64,000 bases of DNA from Petrolisthes cinctipes. Taxonomy: Eukaryota > Arthropoda > Malacostraca > Decapoda > Porcellanidae. Below are positions 14,996 to 29,158 of the stretch, piece by piece; the stretch's first letter is position 1, and each line of letters opens with the position of its first letter. The stretch spans positions 620,001 to 684,000 of the forward strand of contig JAWQEG010000491.1 of the NCBI GenBank assembly GCA_033782935.1. The letters run 5' to 3'. Below the pieces are notes generated by a model. That model searched no databases. It saw nothing but the letters and a program-made list of their open reading frames with translations, and was not told where the DNA came from. Made by a program: the position numbers and the translations under genes.

Positions 14996-15715
14996 CATGT
15001 ACAGATCGCTTATGGGAAACCAAAAATATTGAATTTTCGGGTGTTATGAGCCTGAATTTGAGATATAACCGTGTACAGAGAATGCATACACATATTGACT
15101 TTGTGCACCTAAAATATCAATTTTCAGCATGTTTTGGGCCTGTAATTAAAAAACACTCTAACACGGAGTATGCATGTACAGATCGCTTCTGGGACCCAAA
15201 AATATCGAATTTTCGAGTGTTATGAAGCTGAATTTGGGATATAGACTGGTACAGAAGATGCATACACATATTGACTTTGGGCAGCTAAAATATCGATTTA
15301 CAGAATGTTTTAGGCCTGTATTTTGAACATACTCTAACACGGAGTATGCATGTACAGATCGCTTAAGGGACCCAAAAATATGGAATTTTCGGGTGTTTTG
15401 AGCTTGAATTTGAGATATAAACGGGTACAGAAGATGCATGCACATATCGACATTGGGCACCTAAAATATCGATTTTGATCATGTTTTGGGTCTGTATCTT
15501 GAAAAAATTCTTGCAAGGAGTAGGCATGTACAGATCGTTTCTGGGACCCAAAAATATCGAATTTACAGAGTTTTGATCCTGAATTTGAGATATAAACGGG
15601 TACAGAAGATGCATGCACATACCGACTTTTTTAACTTAAAATTTCGATTTTGAGCATGTTTTGGGTCTGTATCTTGAAAACATTCTAGCAAGGAGTAGGC
15701 ATGTACAGATCGCTT
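14996..15715. repeat. HOR segment, copy 2 (paired with 13060-13780)
   Basis: Second copy of the four-monomer segment described at 13060. It carries the same ordered rare variants, with private substitutions such as GGGAAACC near 15016 and CATTGGGCACC near 15450. Confidence 0.65.
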
Positions 15716-16829
15716 CTGGGACCCAAAAATACAGAATTTTCTGGTGTTTTGAATCTGAATTTGGGATATACACTGGTACAGAAGATGCATACACATATTG
15801 ACTTTGGGCACCTAAAATATAGATTTTCAGCATGTTTTGAGCCTGTATTTTGAAAATACTTTAACACGGAGAAGGCATGTACAGATCGCTTCTGGGACCC
15901 AAAAATATCGAATTTTCGGGGGTTTTGAGCCTGAATTTGAGATATAAACGGGTACAGAAGATGCATGCACATATCGACTTTTTGCACATAAAATATCGAT
16001 TTTGAGCATGTTTTGGGACTGTATCTTGAAAACATTCTAGCAAGAAGTAGGCATGTACAGATTGCTTCTGAGACCCAAAATTATCGAATTTTCGAATGTT
16101 TTGAACCTGAATTTGGGATATAGACGGGTGCAGAAGATGCATAGACATATTGACTTTGGGCACCTAAAATATCGATTTTCAGCATGTTTTAGGCTTGTAT
16201 TTTGAAAATACTCTGACACGGAGTATGCATGTACAGATGGCTTTTGGGACCCAAAAATATCGAATATTCGGGTGTTTTGAGTCTGAATTTGAGATATAAA
16301 CGGGTACAGAAGATGCATGCACATATCGACTTTTGGCACCCAATATATCGATTTTGAGCATATTTTGGGCCTGTATTTTTAAAATACTCTAACACGGAGT
16401 AGACACGTACAGATCGCTTCTGGGACACAAAAATATCGAATTTTTGGGCGTTTTGAGCCTGAATTTGAGATATAAACGGGTACAGAAGTTGCATGCACAT
16501 ATCGACTTAGGGCACGCAAAATATCGATTTTTAGCATGTTTTGGACCTATATTTTGAAAACATTCTAGCACTGAGTAGGCATGTACAGATCGCTTCTGGG
16601 ACCCAAAAATATTGAATTTTTGGGAGTTTTGAGCCTGAATTTGAGATATAACCGGGTACAGAGAATGCATACACATATTGACTTTGTGCACCTAAAATAT
16701 CAAATTTTTAGCATGTTATGGGCCTGTACTTTAAAAACACTCTAACACGGAGTATGCATGTACAGATCGCTTCTGGGACCCAAAAATATCGAATTTTCGG
16801 AGTTTTGACCCTGAATTTGAGATATAAAC

Positions 16830-19481
16830 GGGTACAGAAGATGCATGCACATATCGACTTTTTGCACTTAATTAAAATATCGATTTTGAACATGTTTTGG
16901 GTCTGTATCTTAAAAACATTCTAGCAAGGAGTAGGCATGTACAGATCGCTTCTGGGACCCAAAAATATTGAATTTTCTGATGTTTTGAACCAGAATTAGG
17001 GATATACACGGGTACAGAAGATGCATACACATATTGACTTTGAGCACATAAAATATCGATTTTCAGCATGTTTTGGGCCTGTATTTTAAAAAATACTCTA
17101 ACACGGAGTATGCACGTACAGATCGCTTCTGGGACCCAAAAACATTGAATTTTCGGGTGTTTTGAGCATGAATATTAGTTATAAACGGGTACAGAAGATG
17201 CATGCACATATCGACTTTGGGCACCTAAAATATCGATTTTGAGCATGTTTTGGGCCTGTATTTTGAAAATACTCAAACACGGTGTAGACATGTACAGATC
17301 GCTTCTGGGACACAAAAATATGGATTTTTTGGATGTTTTGAGCCTGAATTTGAGATATAAACGGGTACAGAAGATGCATGCACATATCGACTTTGGGACC
17401 CAAAATATCGATTTTTAGTATGTTTTGGGCGCAAAATAAGAAAATATTCTAGCACTCAGTATGCATGTACAGATCGCTTTTAGGACCCAAAAATATCGAA
17501 TTTTCGGGAGTTTTGAGCCTGAATTTGGGATATAACCGGGTACAGAGGATGCATGCACATATCGACTTTTTGCACCTAAAATATCGATTTTGAGCATGTT
17601 TTGGGTCTGTATCTTGAAAACATTTTAGAAAGGAGTAGGCATGTACAGATCGCTTCTGGGACCCAAAAATACCGAATTTTCCGGTGTTTTGAATCTGAAT
17701 TTGAGATATAGACGGGTACAGAAGATGCATACACATATTGACTTTGGGCACTTAAAATATAGATTTTCAGCATGTTTAAAGCCTGTATTTTGAAAATACT
17801 TTAACACGGAGAAGGCATGTACAGATCGCTTCTAGGACCCAAAAAAATCGAATTTTCGGGTGTTCTGAGCCTGAATTTGAGATATAAACGGATACAGAAG
17901 ATGCATGCACATATTGACTTTGGGCACCTAAAATATCGATTTTGAGCATGTTTTGGGCCTGTATTTTGAAAATACTGTACTACGAAGTAGGCATGTACAG
18001 AACGCTTCTGGGACCCAAAAATATCGAATTTTCGGGTGTTTTGAACCTGAATTTGGGATATAGATGGGTACAGAAGATGCATACACATATTGACTTTGGG
18101 CACCTAAAATATAGATTTTCAGCATGTTTTGGACCTGTATTTTGAAAATACTTTAACACGGAGTAGGCATGTACAGATCGCTCCTGGGACCCAAAAATAT
18201 CGAATTTTCGGGAGTTTTGAGCCTGAATTTGAGATATAACCGGGTACAGAGAATGCATACACATATTGACTTTGTGCACCTAAAATATCAATTTTTTAGC
18301 ATGTTTTGGGCCTGTATTTTAAAAACACTCCAACACGGAGTATGCATGTACAGATCGCTTCTGGGACCCAAAAATATCGAATTTTCTGGTGTTTTGAACT
18401 TGAATTTGAGATATAAACGGGTACAGAAGATGCATGCACATATCGACTTTGGCACCCAAAATATCGATTTTTAGTTTGTTTTGGGCGTATAATTTTAAAA
18501 TATTCTAGCACTGAGTAGGCATGTACAAATCGCTTCTGGAACCCAAAAATATCGAATTTTCGGGGGTTTTGAGCCAGAATTTATTTGGGATATACACGGG
18601 TACAGAAGATGCATACACATATTGACTTTGGGCACCTAAAATATAGATTTTCAGCATATTTTGAGCCTGTATTTTGAAAATACTTTAACACGGAGAAGGC
18701 ATGTAAAGATCGCTTCTGGGACCCAAAAATGTCGAATTTTCGGATGTTTTGAACCTGAATTTGAGATATAAACGGGTACAGAAGATGCATGCACATATCG
18801 ACTTTTTGCACATAAAATATCGATTTTGAGCATGTTTTGGGACTGTATCTTGAAAACATTCTAGCAAGAAGTAGGCATGTACAGATTGCTTCTCGGACCC
18901 AAAAATATCGAATTTTCGAATGGTTTGAACCTGAATTTGGGATATAGACGGGAATAGAAGATGCATACACATATGGACTTTGGGCAGCTAAAATATCGAT
19001 TTTCAGCATGTTTTAGGCTTGTATTTTGAAAATACTCTAACACGGAGTAGACATGTACAGATCGCTTTTGGGACCCAAAAATATCGAATTTTCGGGAGTT
19101 TTGAGCCTGAATTTGAGATATAACCGGGTACAGAAGATGCATGCACATATCGACTTTTTGCACTTAATTAAAATATCGATTTTGAGCATGTTTTGGGTCT
19201 GTATCTTAAAAACATTCTAGCAAGGAGTAGGCATGTACAGATCTCTTCTGGGACCCAAAAATATCGAATATTCTGTTGTTTTGAACCAGAATTAGGGATA
19301 TACACGGGTACAGAAGATCCATACACATATTGACTTTGGGCACATAAAATATCGACTTTCAGCATGTTTTGGGCCTGTATTTTAAAAACACTCTAACACG
19401 GAGTATGCACGTACAGATCGCTTCTGGGACACAAAAATATCGATTTTTTGGGTGTTTTGAGCCTGAATTTGAGATATAAAC
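16830..19481. repeat. Long HOR, copy I (2652 bp, about 15 monomers)
   Basis: The first of three colinear copies. Ordered markers include GCACTTAATTAAAATATCG, GAACATGTTTTGGG, a monomer with GGGCGCAAAATAAGAAAAT, one with CTGTACTACGAAGTAGG, and GAATTTATTTGGG. It matches copy II at a spacing of 2652 bp up to about 17910. From about 18262 the spacing is 2300 bp, because copy II lacks exactly 352 bp (two monomers). It matches copy III at a spacing of 6372, then 6728. Confidence 0.8.
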
Positions 19482-22400
19482 GGGTACAGAAGATGCATGC
19501 ACATATCGACTTTTTGCACTTAATTAAAATATCGATTTTGAACATGTTTTGGGTCTGTATCTTAAAAACATTCTAGCAAGGAGTAGGCATGTACAGATCG
19601 CTTCTGGGACCCAAAAATATTGAATTTTCTGATGTTTTGAACCAGAATTAGGGATATACACGGGTACAGAAGATGCATACACATATTGACTTTGAGCACA
19701 TAAAATATCGATTTTCAGCATGTTTTGGGCCTGTATTTTAAAAAATACTCTAACACGGAGTATGCACGTACAGATCGCTTCTGGGACCCAAAAACATTGA
19801 ATACTCGGGTGTTTTGAGCATGAATTTGAGTTATAAACGGGTACAGAAGATGCATGCACATATCGACTTTGGGCACCTAAAATATCGATTTTGAGCATGT
19901 TTTGGGCCTGTATTTTGAAAATACTCAAACACGGTGTAGACATGTACAGATCGCTTCTGGGACACAAAAATATCGATTTTTTGGATGTTTTGAGCCTGAA
20001 TTTGAGATATAAACGGGTACAGAAGATGCATGCACATATCGACTTTGGGACCCAAAATATCGATTTTTAGTATGTTTTGGGCGCAAAATAAGAAAATATT
20101 CTAGCACTCAGTATGCATGTACAGATCGCTTTTAGGACCCAAAAATATCGAATTTTCGGGAGTTTTGAGCCTGAATTTGGGATATAACCGGGTACAGAGG
20201 ATGCATGCACATATCGACTTTTTGCACCTAAAATATCGATTTTGAGCATGTTTTGGGTCTGTATCTTGAAAACATTCTAGAAAGGAGTAGGCATGTACAG
20301 ATCGCTTCTGGGACCCAAAAATACCGAATTTTCCGGTGTTTTGAATCTGAATTTGAGATATAGACGGGTACAGAAGATGCATACACATATTGACTTTGGG
20401 CACTTAAAATATAGATTTTCAGCATGTTTAAAGCCTGTATTTTGAAAATACTTTAACACGGAGAAGGCATGTACAGATCGCTTCTAGGACCCAAAAAAAT
20501 CGAATTTTCGGGTGTTCTGAGCCTGAATTTGAGATATAAACGGATACAGAAGATGCATGCACATATTGACTTTGTGCACCTAAAATATCAATTTTTTAGC
20601 ATGTTTTGGGCCTGTATTTTAAAAACACTCCAACACGGAGTATGCATGTACAGATCGCTTCTGGGACCCAAAAATATCGAATTTTCTGGTGTTTTGAACT
20701 TGAATTTGAGATATAAACGGGTACAGAAGATGCATGCACATATCGACTTTGGCACCCAAAATATCGATTTTTAGTTTGTTTTGGGCGTATAATTTTAAAA
20801 TATTCTAGCACTGAGTAGGCATGTACAAATCGCTTCTGGAACCCAAAAATATCGAATTTTCGGGGGTTTTGAGCCAGAATTTATTTGGGATATACACGGG
20901 TACAGAAGATGCATACACATATTGACTTTGGGCACCTAAAATATAGATTTTCAGCATATTTTGAGCCTGTATTTTGAAAATACTTTAACACGGAGAAGGC
21001 ATGTACAGATCGCTTCTGGGACCCAAAAATGTCGAATTTTCGGATGTTTTGAACCTGAATTTGAGATATAAACGGGTACAGAAGATGCATGCACATATCG
21101 ACTTTTTGCACATAAAATATCGATTTTGAGCATGTTTTGGGACTGTATCTTGAAAACATTCTAGCAAGAAGTAGGCATGTACAGATTGCTTCTCGGACCC
21201 AAAAATATCGAATTTTCGAATGGTTTGAACCTGAATTTGGGATATAGACGGGAATAGAAGATGCATACACATATGGACTTTGGGCAGCTAAAATATCGAT
21301 TTTCAGCATGTTTTAGGCTTGTATTTTGAAAATACTCTAACACGGAGTAGACATGTACAGATCGCTTTTGGGACCCAAAAATATCGAATTTTCGGGAGTT
21401 TTGAGCCTGAATTTGAGATATAACCGGGTACAGAAGATGCATGCACATATCGACTTTTTGCACTTAATTAAAATATCGATTTTGAGCATGTTTTGGGTCT
21501 GTATCTTAAAAACATTCTAGCAAGGAGTAGGCATGTACAGATCTCTTCTGGGACCCAAAAATATCGAATATTCTGTTGTTTTGAACCAGAATTAGGGATA
21601 TACACGGGTACAGAAGATCCATACACATATTGACTTTAGGCACATAAAATATCGATTTTCAGCATGTTTTGGGCCTGTATTTTAAAAACACTCTAACACG
21701 GAGTATGCACGTACAGATCGCTTCTGGGACACAAAAATATCGATTTTTTGGGTGTTTTGAGCCTGAATTTGAGATATAAACGGGTACAGAAGATGCATGC
21801 ACATATCGACTTTGGCACCCAAAATATCGATTTTTAGTTTGTTTTGGGTGTATAATTTGAAAATATTCTAGCACTGAGTAGGCATGTACAGATCGCTTCT
21901 GGAACCCAAAAATATCGAATTTTCGGGGGTTTTGAGCCAGAATTTGGGATATAACCGGGTACAGAGGATGCATGCACATATCGACTTTTTGCACCTAAAA
22001 TATCGATTTTGAGCATGTTTTGGGTCTGTATCTTGAAAACATTCTAGCAAGGAGTAGGCATGTACAGATCGCTTCTGGGACCCAAAAATACCGTATTTTC
22101 TGGTGTTTTGAACCTGAATTTATTTGGGATATACACGGGTACAGAAGATGCATACACATATTGACTTTGTGCACCTAAAATATAGATTTTCAGCATGTTT
22201 TGAGCCTGTATTTTGAAAGTACTTTAACAAGGAGAAGGCATGTACAGATCGCTTCTGGAACCCAAAAATATCGAATTTTCGGGGAATTTGAGCCAGAATT
22301 TGGGATATAAACGGGTCCAGAGGATGCATGCACATATCGACTTTTTGCACCTAAAATATCGATTTAGAGCATGTTTTGGGTCTGTATCTTGAAAACATTC

Positions 22401-23201
22401 TAGAAAGGAGTAGGCATGTACAGATCGCTTCTGGGAACCAAAAATACCGAATTTTCTGGTGTTTTGAACCTGAATTTATTTGGGATATACACGGGTACAG
22501 AAGATGCATACACATATTGACTTTGTGCACCTAAAATATAGATTTTCAGCATGTTTTGAGCCTGTATTTTGAAAGTACTTTAACACGGAGAAGGCATGTA
22601 CAGATCGCTTCTGGAACCCAAAAATATCGAATTTTCGGGGAATTTGAGCCAGAATTTGGGATATAAACGGGTCCAGAGGATGCATGCACATATCGACTTT
22701 TTGCACCTAAAATATCGATTTAGAGCATGTTTTGGGTCTGTATCTTGAAAACATTCTAGCAAGGAGTAGGCATGTACAGATCGCTTCTGGGAACCAAAAA
22801 TACCGAATTTTCTGGTGTTTTGAACCTGAATTTATTTGGGATATACACGGGTACAGAAGATGCATACACATATTGACTTTGGGCACCAAAAATATAGATT
22901 TTTAGCATGTTTTAAGCCTGTATTTTGAAAATACTTTAACACGGAGAAGGCATGTACAGATCGCTTCTGGGACCCAAAAAATATCGAATTTTCGGATGTT
23001 TTGAGCCTGAATTTGAGATATAACCGGGTACAGAGAATGCATACACATATTGACTTTGTGCACCTAAAATATCAAATTTTTAGCATGTTATGGGCCTGTA
23101 CTTTAAAAACACTCTAACACGGAGTATGCATGTACAGATCGCTTCTGGGACCCAAAAATATCGAATTTTCGGAGTTTTGAGCCTGAATTTGAGATATAAA
23201 C
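19482..23201. repeat. Long HOR, copy II (3720 bp)
   Basis: The second copy. It lacks the two monomers corresponding to about 17910-18262 of copy I; the junction lies at the shared CATATTGACTTTG near 20573, in register. It holds two tandem copies of a 356-bp dimer (22121-22832) where copy III has one. Its last 180 bp match the sequence just upstream of copy I. Matched segments show only scattered single-base differences by eye. Confidence 0.8.
22121..22832. repeat. 356-bp tandem duplication (two copies)
   Basis: 22121-22476 and 22477-22832 are nearly identical two-monomer units (2 x 176 plus the 4-bp TATT insertion). Shared rare markers are TTTGAAAGTACTTTAAC, CGGGGAATTTGAGCC, GGGTCCAGAGGATGC and CGATTTAGAGCATG. 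Visible differences are very few, such as AACAAGGAGAAGG against AACACGGAGAAGG. Related single units lie at about 24953, 26549 and 30431. Confidence 0.85.
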
Positions 23202-26200
23202 GGGTACAGAAGATGCATGCACATATCGACTTTTTGCACTTAATTAAAATATCGATTTTGAACATGTTTTGGGTCTGTATCTTAAAAACATTCTAGCAAG
23301 GAGTAGGCATGTACAGATCGCTTCTGGGACCCAAAAATATTGAATTTTCTGATTTTTTGAACCAGAATTAGGGATATACACGGGTACAGAAGATGTATAC
23401 ACATATTGACTTTGAGCACATAAAATATCGATTTTCAGCATGTTTTGGACCTGTATTTTAAAAAATACTCTAACACGGAGTATGCACGTACAGATCGCTT
23501 CTGGGACCCAAAAACATTGAATACTCGGGTGTTTTGAGCATGAATTTGAGTTATAAACGGGTACAGAAGATGCATGCACATATCGACTTTGGGCACCTAA
23601 AATATCGATTTTGAGCATGTTTTGGGCCTGTATTTTGAAAATACTCAAACACGGTGTAGACATGTACAGATCGCTTCTGGGACACAAAAATATCGATTTT
23701 TTGGATGTTTTGAGCCTGAATTTGAGATATAAACGGGTACAGAAGATGCATGCACATATCGACTTTGGGACCCAAAATATCGATTTTTAGTATGTTTTGG
23801 GCGCAAAATAAGAAAATATTCTAGCACTCAGTATGCATGTACAGATCGCTTTTAGGACCCAAAAATATCGAATTTTCGGGAGTTTTGAGCCTGAATTTGG
23901 GATATAACCGGGTACAGAGGATGCATGCACATATCGACTTTTTGCACCTAAAATATCGATTTTGAGCATGTTTTGGGTCTGTATCTTGAAAACATTCTAG
24001 AAAGGAGTAGGCATGTACAGATCGCTTCTGGGACCCAAAAATACCGAATTTTCCGGTGTTTTGAATCTGAATTTGAGATATAGACGGGTACAGAAGATGC
24101 ATACACATATTGACTTTGGGCACTTAAAATATAGATTTTCAGCATGTTTAAAGCCTGTATTTTGAAAATACTTTAACACGGAGAAGGCATGTACAGATCG
24201 CTTCTAGGACCCAAAAAAATCGAATTTTCGGGTGTTCTGAGCCTGAATTTGAGATATAAACGGATACAGAAGATGCATGCACATATTGACTTTGGGCACC
24301 TAAAATATCGATTTTGAGCATGTTTTGGGCCTGTATTTTGAAAATACTGTACTACGAAGTAGGCATGTACAGAACGCTTCTGGGACCCAAAAATATCGAA
24401 TTTTCGGGTGTTTTGAACCTGAATTTGGGATATAGATGGGTACAGAAGATACATACACATATTGACTTTGGGCACCTAAAATATAGATTTTCAGCATGTT
24501 TTGGACCTGTATTTTGAAAATACTTTAACACGGAGTAGGCATGTACAGATCGCTCCTGGGACCCAAAAATATCGAATTTTCGGGAGTTTTGAGCCTGAAT
24601 TTGAGATATAACCGGGTACAGAGAATGCATACACATATTGACTTTGTGCACCTAAAATATCAATTTTTTAGCATGTTTTGGGCCTGTATTTTAAAAACAC
24701 TCCAACACGGAGTATGCATGTACAGATCGCTTCTGGGACCCAAAAATATCGAATTTTCTGGTGTTTTGAACTTGAATTTGAGATATAAACGGGTACAGAA
24801 GATGCATGCACATATCGACTTTGGCACCCAAAATATCGATTTTTAGTTTGTTTTGGGCGTATAATTTTAAAATATTCTAGCACTGAGTAGGCATGTACAA
24901 ATCGCTTCTGGAACCCAAAAATATCGAATTTTCGGGGGTTTTGAGCCAGAATTTATTTGGGATATACACGGGTACAGAAGATGCATACACATATTGACTT
25001 TGTGCACCTAAAATATAGATTTTCAGCATGTTTTGAGCCTGTATTTTGAAAATACTTTAACACGGAGAAGGCATGTACAGATCGCTTCTGGAACCCAAAA
25101 ATATCGAATTTTCGGGGGTTTTGAGCCAGAATTTGGGATATAAACGGGTATAGAGGATGCATGCACATATCGACTTTTTGCACCTAAAATATCGATTTTG
25201 AGAATGTTTTGGGTCTGTATCTTGAAAACATTCTAGCAAGGAGTAGGCATGTACAGATCGCTTCTGGGACCCAAAAGTACCGAATTTTCTGGTGTTTTGA
25301 ACCTGAATTTATTTGGGATATACACGGGTACAGAAGATGCATACACATATTGACTTTGGGCACCTAAAATATAGATTTTCAGCATATTTTGAGCCTGTAT
25401 TTTGAAAATACTTTAACACGGAGAAGGCATGTACAGATCGCTTCTGGGACCCAAAAATGTCGAATTTTCGGATGTTTTGAACCTGAATTTGAGATATAAA
25501 CGGGTACAGAAGATGCATGCACATATCGACTTTTTGCACATAAAATATCGATTTTGAGCATGTTTTGGGACTGTATCTTGAAAACATTCTAGCAAGAAGT
25601 AGGCATGTACAGATTGCTTCTCGGACCCAAAAATATCGAATTTTCGAATGGTTTGAACCTGAATTTGGGATATAGACGGGAATAGAAGATGCATACACAT
25701 ATGGACTTTGGGCAGCTAAAATATCGATTTTCAGCATGTTTTAGGCTTGTATTTTGAAAATACTCTAACACGGAGTAGACATGTACAGATCGCTTTTGGG
25801 ACCCAAAAATATCGAATTTTCGGGAGTTTTGAGCCTGAATTTGAGATATAACCGGGTACAGAAGATGCATGCACATATCGAATTTTTGCACTTAATTAAA
25901 ATATCGATTTTGAGCATGTTTTGGGTCTGTATCTTAAAAACATTCTAGCAAGGAGTAGGCATGTACAGATCTCTTCTGGGACCCAAAAATATCGAATATT
26001 CTGTTGTTTTGAACCAGAATTAGGGATATACACGGGTACAGAAGATCCATACACATATTGACTTTAGGCACATAAAATATCGATTTTCAGCATGTTTTGG
26101 GCCTGTATTTTAAAAACACTCTAACACGGAGTATGCACGTACACATCGCTTCTGGGACACAAAAATATCGATTTTTTGGGTGTTTTGAGCCTGAATTTGA

Positions 26201-27092
26201 GATATAAACGGGTACAGAAGATGCATGCACATATCGACTTTGGCACCCAAAATATCGATTTTTAGTTTGTTTTGGGTGTATAATTTGAAAATATTCTAGC
26301 ACTGAGTAGGCATGTACAGATCGCTTCTGGAACCCAAAAATATCGAATTTTCGGGGGTTTTGAGCCAGAATTTGGGATATAACCGGGTACAGAGGATGCA
26401 TGCACATATCGACTTTTTGCACCTAAAATATCGATTTTGAGCATGTTTTGGGTCTGTATCTTGAAAACATTCTAGCAAGGAGTAGGCATGTACAGATCGC
26501 TTCTGGGACCCAAAAATACCGTATTTTCTGGTGTTTTGAACCTGAATTTATTTGGGATATACACGGGTACAGAAGATGCATACACATATTGACTTTGTGC
26601 ACCTAAAATATAGATTTTCAGCATGTTTTGAGCCTGTATTTTGAAAGTACTTTAACACGGAGAAGGCATGTACAGATCGCTTCTGGAACCCAAAAATATC
26701 GAATTTTCGGGGGTTTTGAGCCAGAATTTGGGAAATAAACGGGTCCAGAGGATGCATGCACATATCGACTTTTTGCACCTAAAATACCGATTTTGAGCAT
26801 GTTTTGGGTCTGTATCTTGAAAACATTCTAGCAAGGAGTAGGCATGTACAGATCGCTTCTGGGAACCAAAAATACCGAATTTTCTGGTGTTTTGAACCTG
26901 AATTTATTTGGGATATACACGGGTACAGAAGATGCATACACATATTGACTTTGGGCACCAAAAATATAGATTTTTAGCATGTTTTAAGCCTGTATTTTGA
27001 AAATACTTTAACACGGAGAAGGCATGTACAGATCGCTTCTGGGACCCAAAAAATATCGAATTTTCGGATGTTTTGAGCCTGAATTTGAGATA
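23202..27092. repeat. Long HOR, copy III (about 3.9 kb)
   Basis: The third copy. It retains the two monomers missing from copy II. It carries an extra 356-bp dimer at about 24953-25308 that copies I and II lack at that point. Spacing to copy II therefore steps 3720, 4072, 4428 and back to 4072. All steps are whole dimers, as expected from in-register exchange. Similarity to copy II ends near 27092. Confidence 0.8.
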
Positions 27093-28349
27093 TAAACGGG
27101 TACAGAAGATGCATGCACATATCGACTTTTTGCACCTAAAATATCGATTTTGAGCATGTTTTGGGACTGTATCTTGAAAACATTCTAGCAAGAAGTAGGC
27201 ATGTACAGATTGCTTCTGGGACACAAAAATATCGAATTTTTGTGTATTTTGAGCCAGAATTTGAGATATAAACGGGTACAGAAGTTGCATGCACATATCG
27301 ACTTTGGGCACCCAAAATATCGATTTTTAGCATGTTCTGAGCCTATATTTTGAAAACATTCTAGCACTGAGTAGGCATGTACAGATCTCTTCTGGGACCC
27401 AAAAATATTGAATTTTCGGGAGTTTTGAGCCTGAATTTGAGATATAACCGGGTACAGAAGATGCATGCACATATCGACTTTTTGCACTTAATTAAAATAT
27501 CGATTTTGAGCATGTTTTGGGTCTGTATCTTGAAAACATTATAGCAAGGAGTAGGCATGTACAGATCTCTTCTGGGACCCAAAAATATCGAATTTTCTGA
27601 TGTTTTGAACCAGAATTAGGGATATACACGGGTACAGAAGATGCATACACATATTGACTTTGGGCACATAAAATATCGATTTTCAGCATGTTTTGGGCCT
27701 GTATTTTAAAAACACTCTAACACGGAGTATGCACGTACAGATCGCTTCTGGGACCCAAAAACATTGAATTTTCGGGTGTTTTGAGCATGAATTTGAGATA
27801 TAAACGGGTACAGAAGATGCATGCACATATCGACTTTGGGCACCTAAAATATCGATTTTGAGCATGTTTTGGGGCTGTATTTTGAAAATACTCAAACACG
27901 GTGTAGACATGTACAGATCGCTTCTGGGACACAAAAATATCGATTTTATGGGTGTTTTGAGCCTGAATTTGAGATATAAACGGGTACAGAAGATGCATGC
28001 ACATATCGACTTTGGGACCCAAAATATCGATTTTTAGTATGTTTTGGGCGTATAATTTGAAAATATTCTAGCACTGAGTAAGCATGTACAGATCGCTTCT
28101 GGGACCCAAAAATATCAAATTTTCGGAGGTTTTGAGCCAGAATTTGGGATATAACCGGGTATAGAGGATGCATGCACATATCGACTTTTTGCACTTAAAA
28201 TATCGATTTTGAGCATGTTTTGGGTCTGTATCTTGAAAACATTCTGGCAAGGAGTAAGCATGTACAGATCGCTTCTGGGACCCAAAAATACCGAATTTTC
28301 TGGTATTTTGAACCTGAATTTGAGATATAGACGGGTACAGAAGATGCAT
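26530..28349. repeat. 1.8-kb HOR block, copy 1 (spacing 3882)
   Basis: Colinear with 30412-32231 at a constant 3882-bp spacing (22 monomers plus 10 bp). Shared markers include GGGAAATAAACGGGTCCAG, TACCGATTTTGAGC, TTTTTGTGTATTTTGAGCC, the TTAATTAA monomer and an ordered e-f-d-b run of monomer types. It ends where the following monomers differ in half-B class. Confidence 0.75.
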
Positions 28350-28369
28350 GCACATATCGACTTTGGGCA

Positions 28370-29158
28370 CCTAAAATATGGATTTTGAGCATGTTTTGGA
28401 CCTGTATTTTGAAAATAGTCTAACACAGAGTAGGCATGTACAGATCGCTTTTGGGATTCAAAAATATCGAATTTTCGAATGTTTTTAACCTCAATTTGGG
28501 ATATAGACGGGTACAGAAGATGCATACACATATTGACTTTGGGCATATAAAATATCGATTTTCAGCATGTTTTGGGCCTGTATTTTAAAAACACTCTAAC
28601 ACGGAGTAGACACGTACAGATCGCTTCTGGGACCCAAAAACATTGAATTTTCGGGTGTTTTGAGCATTAATTTGAGATATAAACGGGAACAGAAGATGCA
28701 TGCACATATCGACTTTGGGCACCTAAAATATCGATTTTGAGCATCTTTTGGGCCTGTATTTTGAAAATACTCAAACACGGTGTAGACATGTATAGATCGC
28801 TTCTGGGACACAAAAATATAGATTTTTGGGGGGTTTTGAGCCTGAATTTGAGATATAAACGGGTACAGAAGATGCATGCACATATCGACTTTGGGACCCA
28901 AAATATCGATTTTTAGTATATTTTGGACGTATAATTTGAAAATATTCTTACACTGAGTAGGCATGTACAGATCGCTTCTGGAACCCAAAAATATCGAATT
29001 TTGGGGGGTTTTGAGCCTGAATTTGGGATATAACCGGGTACAGAGGATGCATGCACAAATCGACTTTTTGCACCTAAAATATCGATTTTGAGCATGTTTT
29101 AGGTCTGTATCTTGAAAACATTCTAGCAAGGAGTAGGCATGTACAGATCGCTTCTGGG
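28370..29158. repeat. HOR block shared across the LINE, left copy
   Basis: Matches 37490-38278 at a spacing of 9120 bp. Subtracting the 3822-bp LINE leaves 5298 bp, about 30 monomers. Shared markers are AATATGGATTTTGAGC, TTTTTAACCTCAATTTGGG, GGGCATATAAAATATCG, GAGCATTAATTTGAG and the GTATAGATCGCTTCTGGG monomer. Confidence 0.75.

Larger units (their letters stand above)
1..16629. repeat. Satellite zone 1: mosaic monomers with short-range HORs
   Basis: Monomer types are interspersed with only local higher-order order. A four-monomer block recurs at a spacing of 704 bp (2281 and 2985), and part of it again 1409 bp later (near 4390). A block of about 720 bp at 13060-13780 recurs at 14996-15715. 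Two linked half-B haplotypes are mixed throughout: GCATGCACATATCGAC and GCATACACATATTGAC. No non-satellite insertion is seen. Confidence 0.8.
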
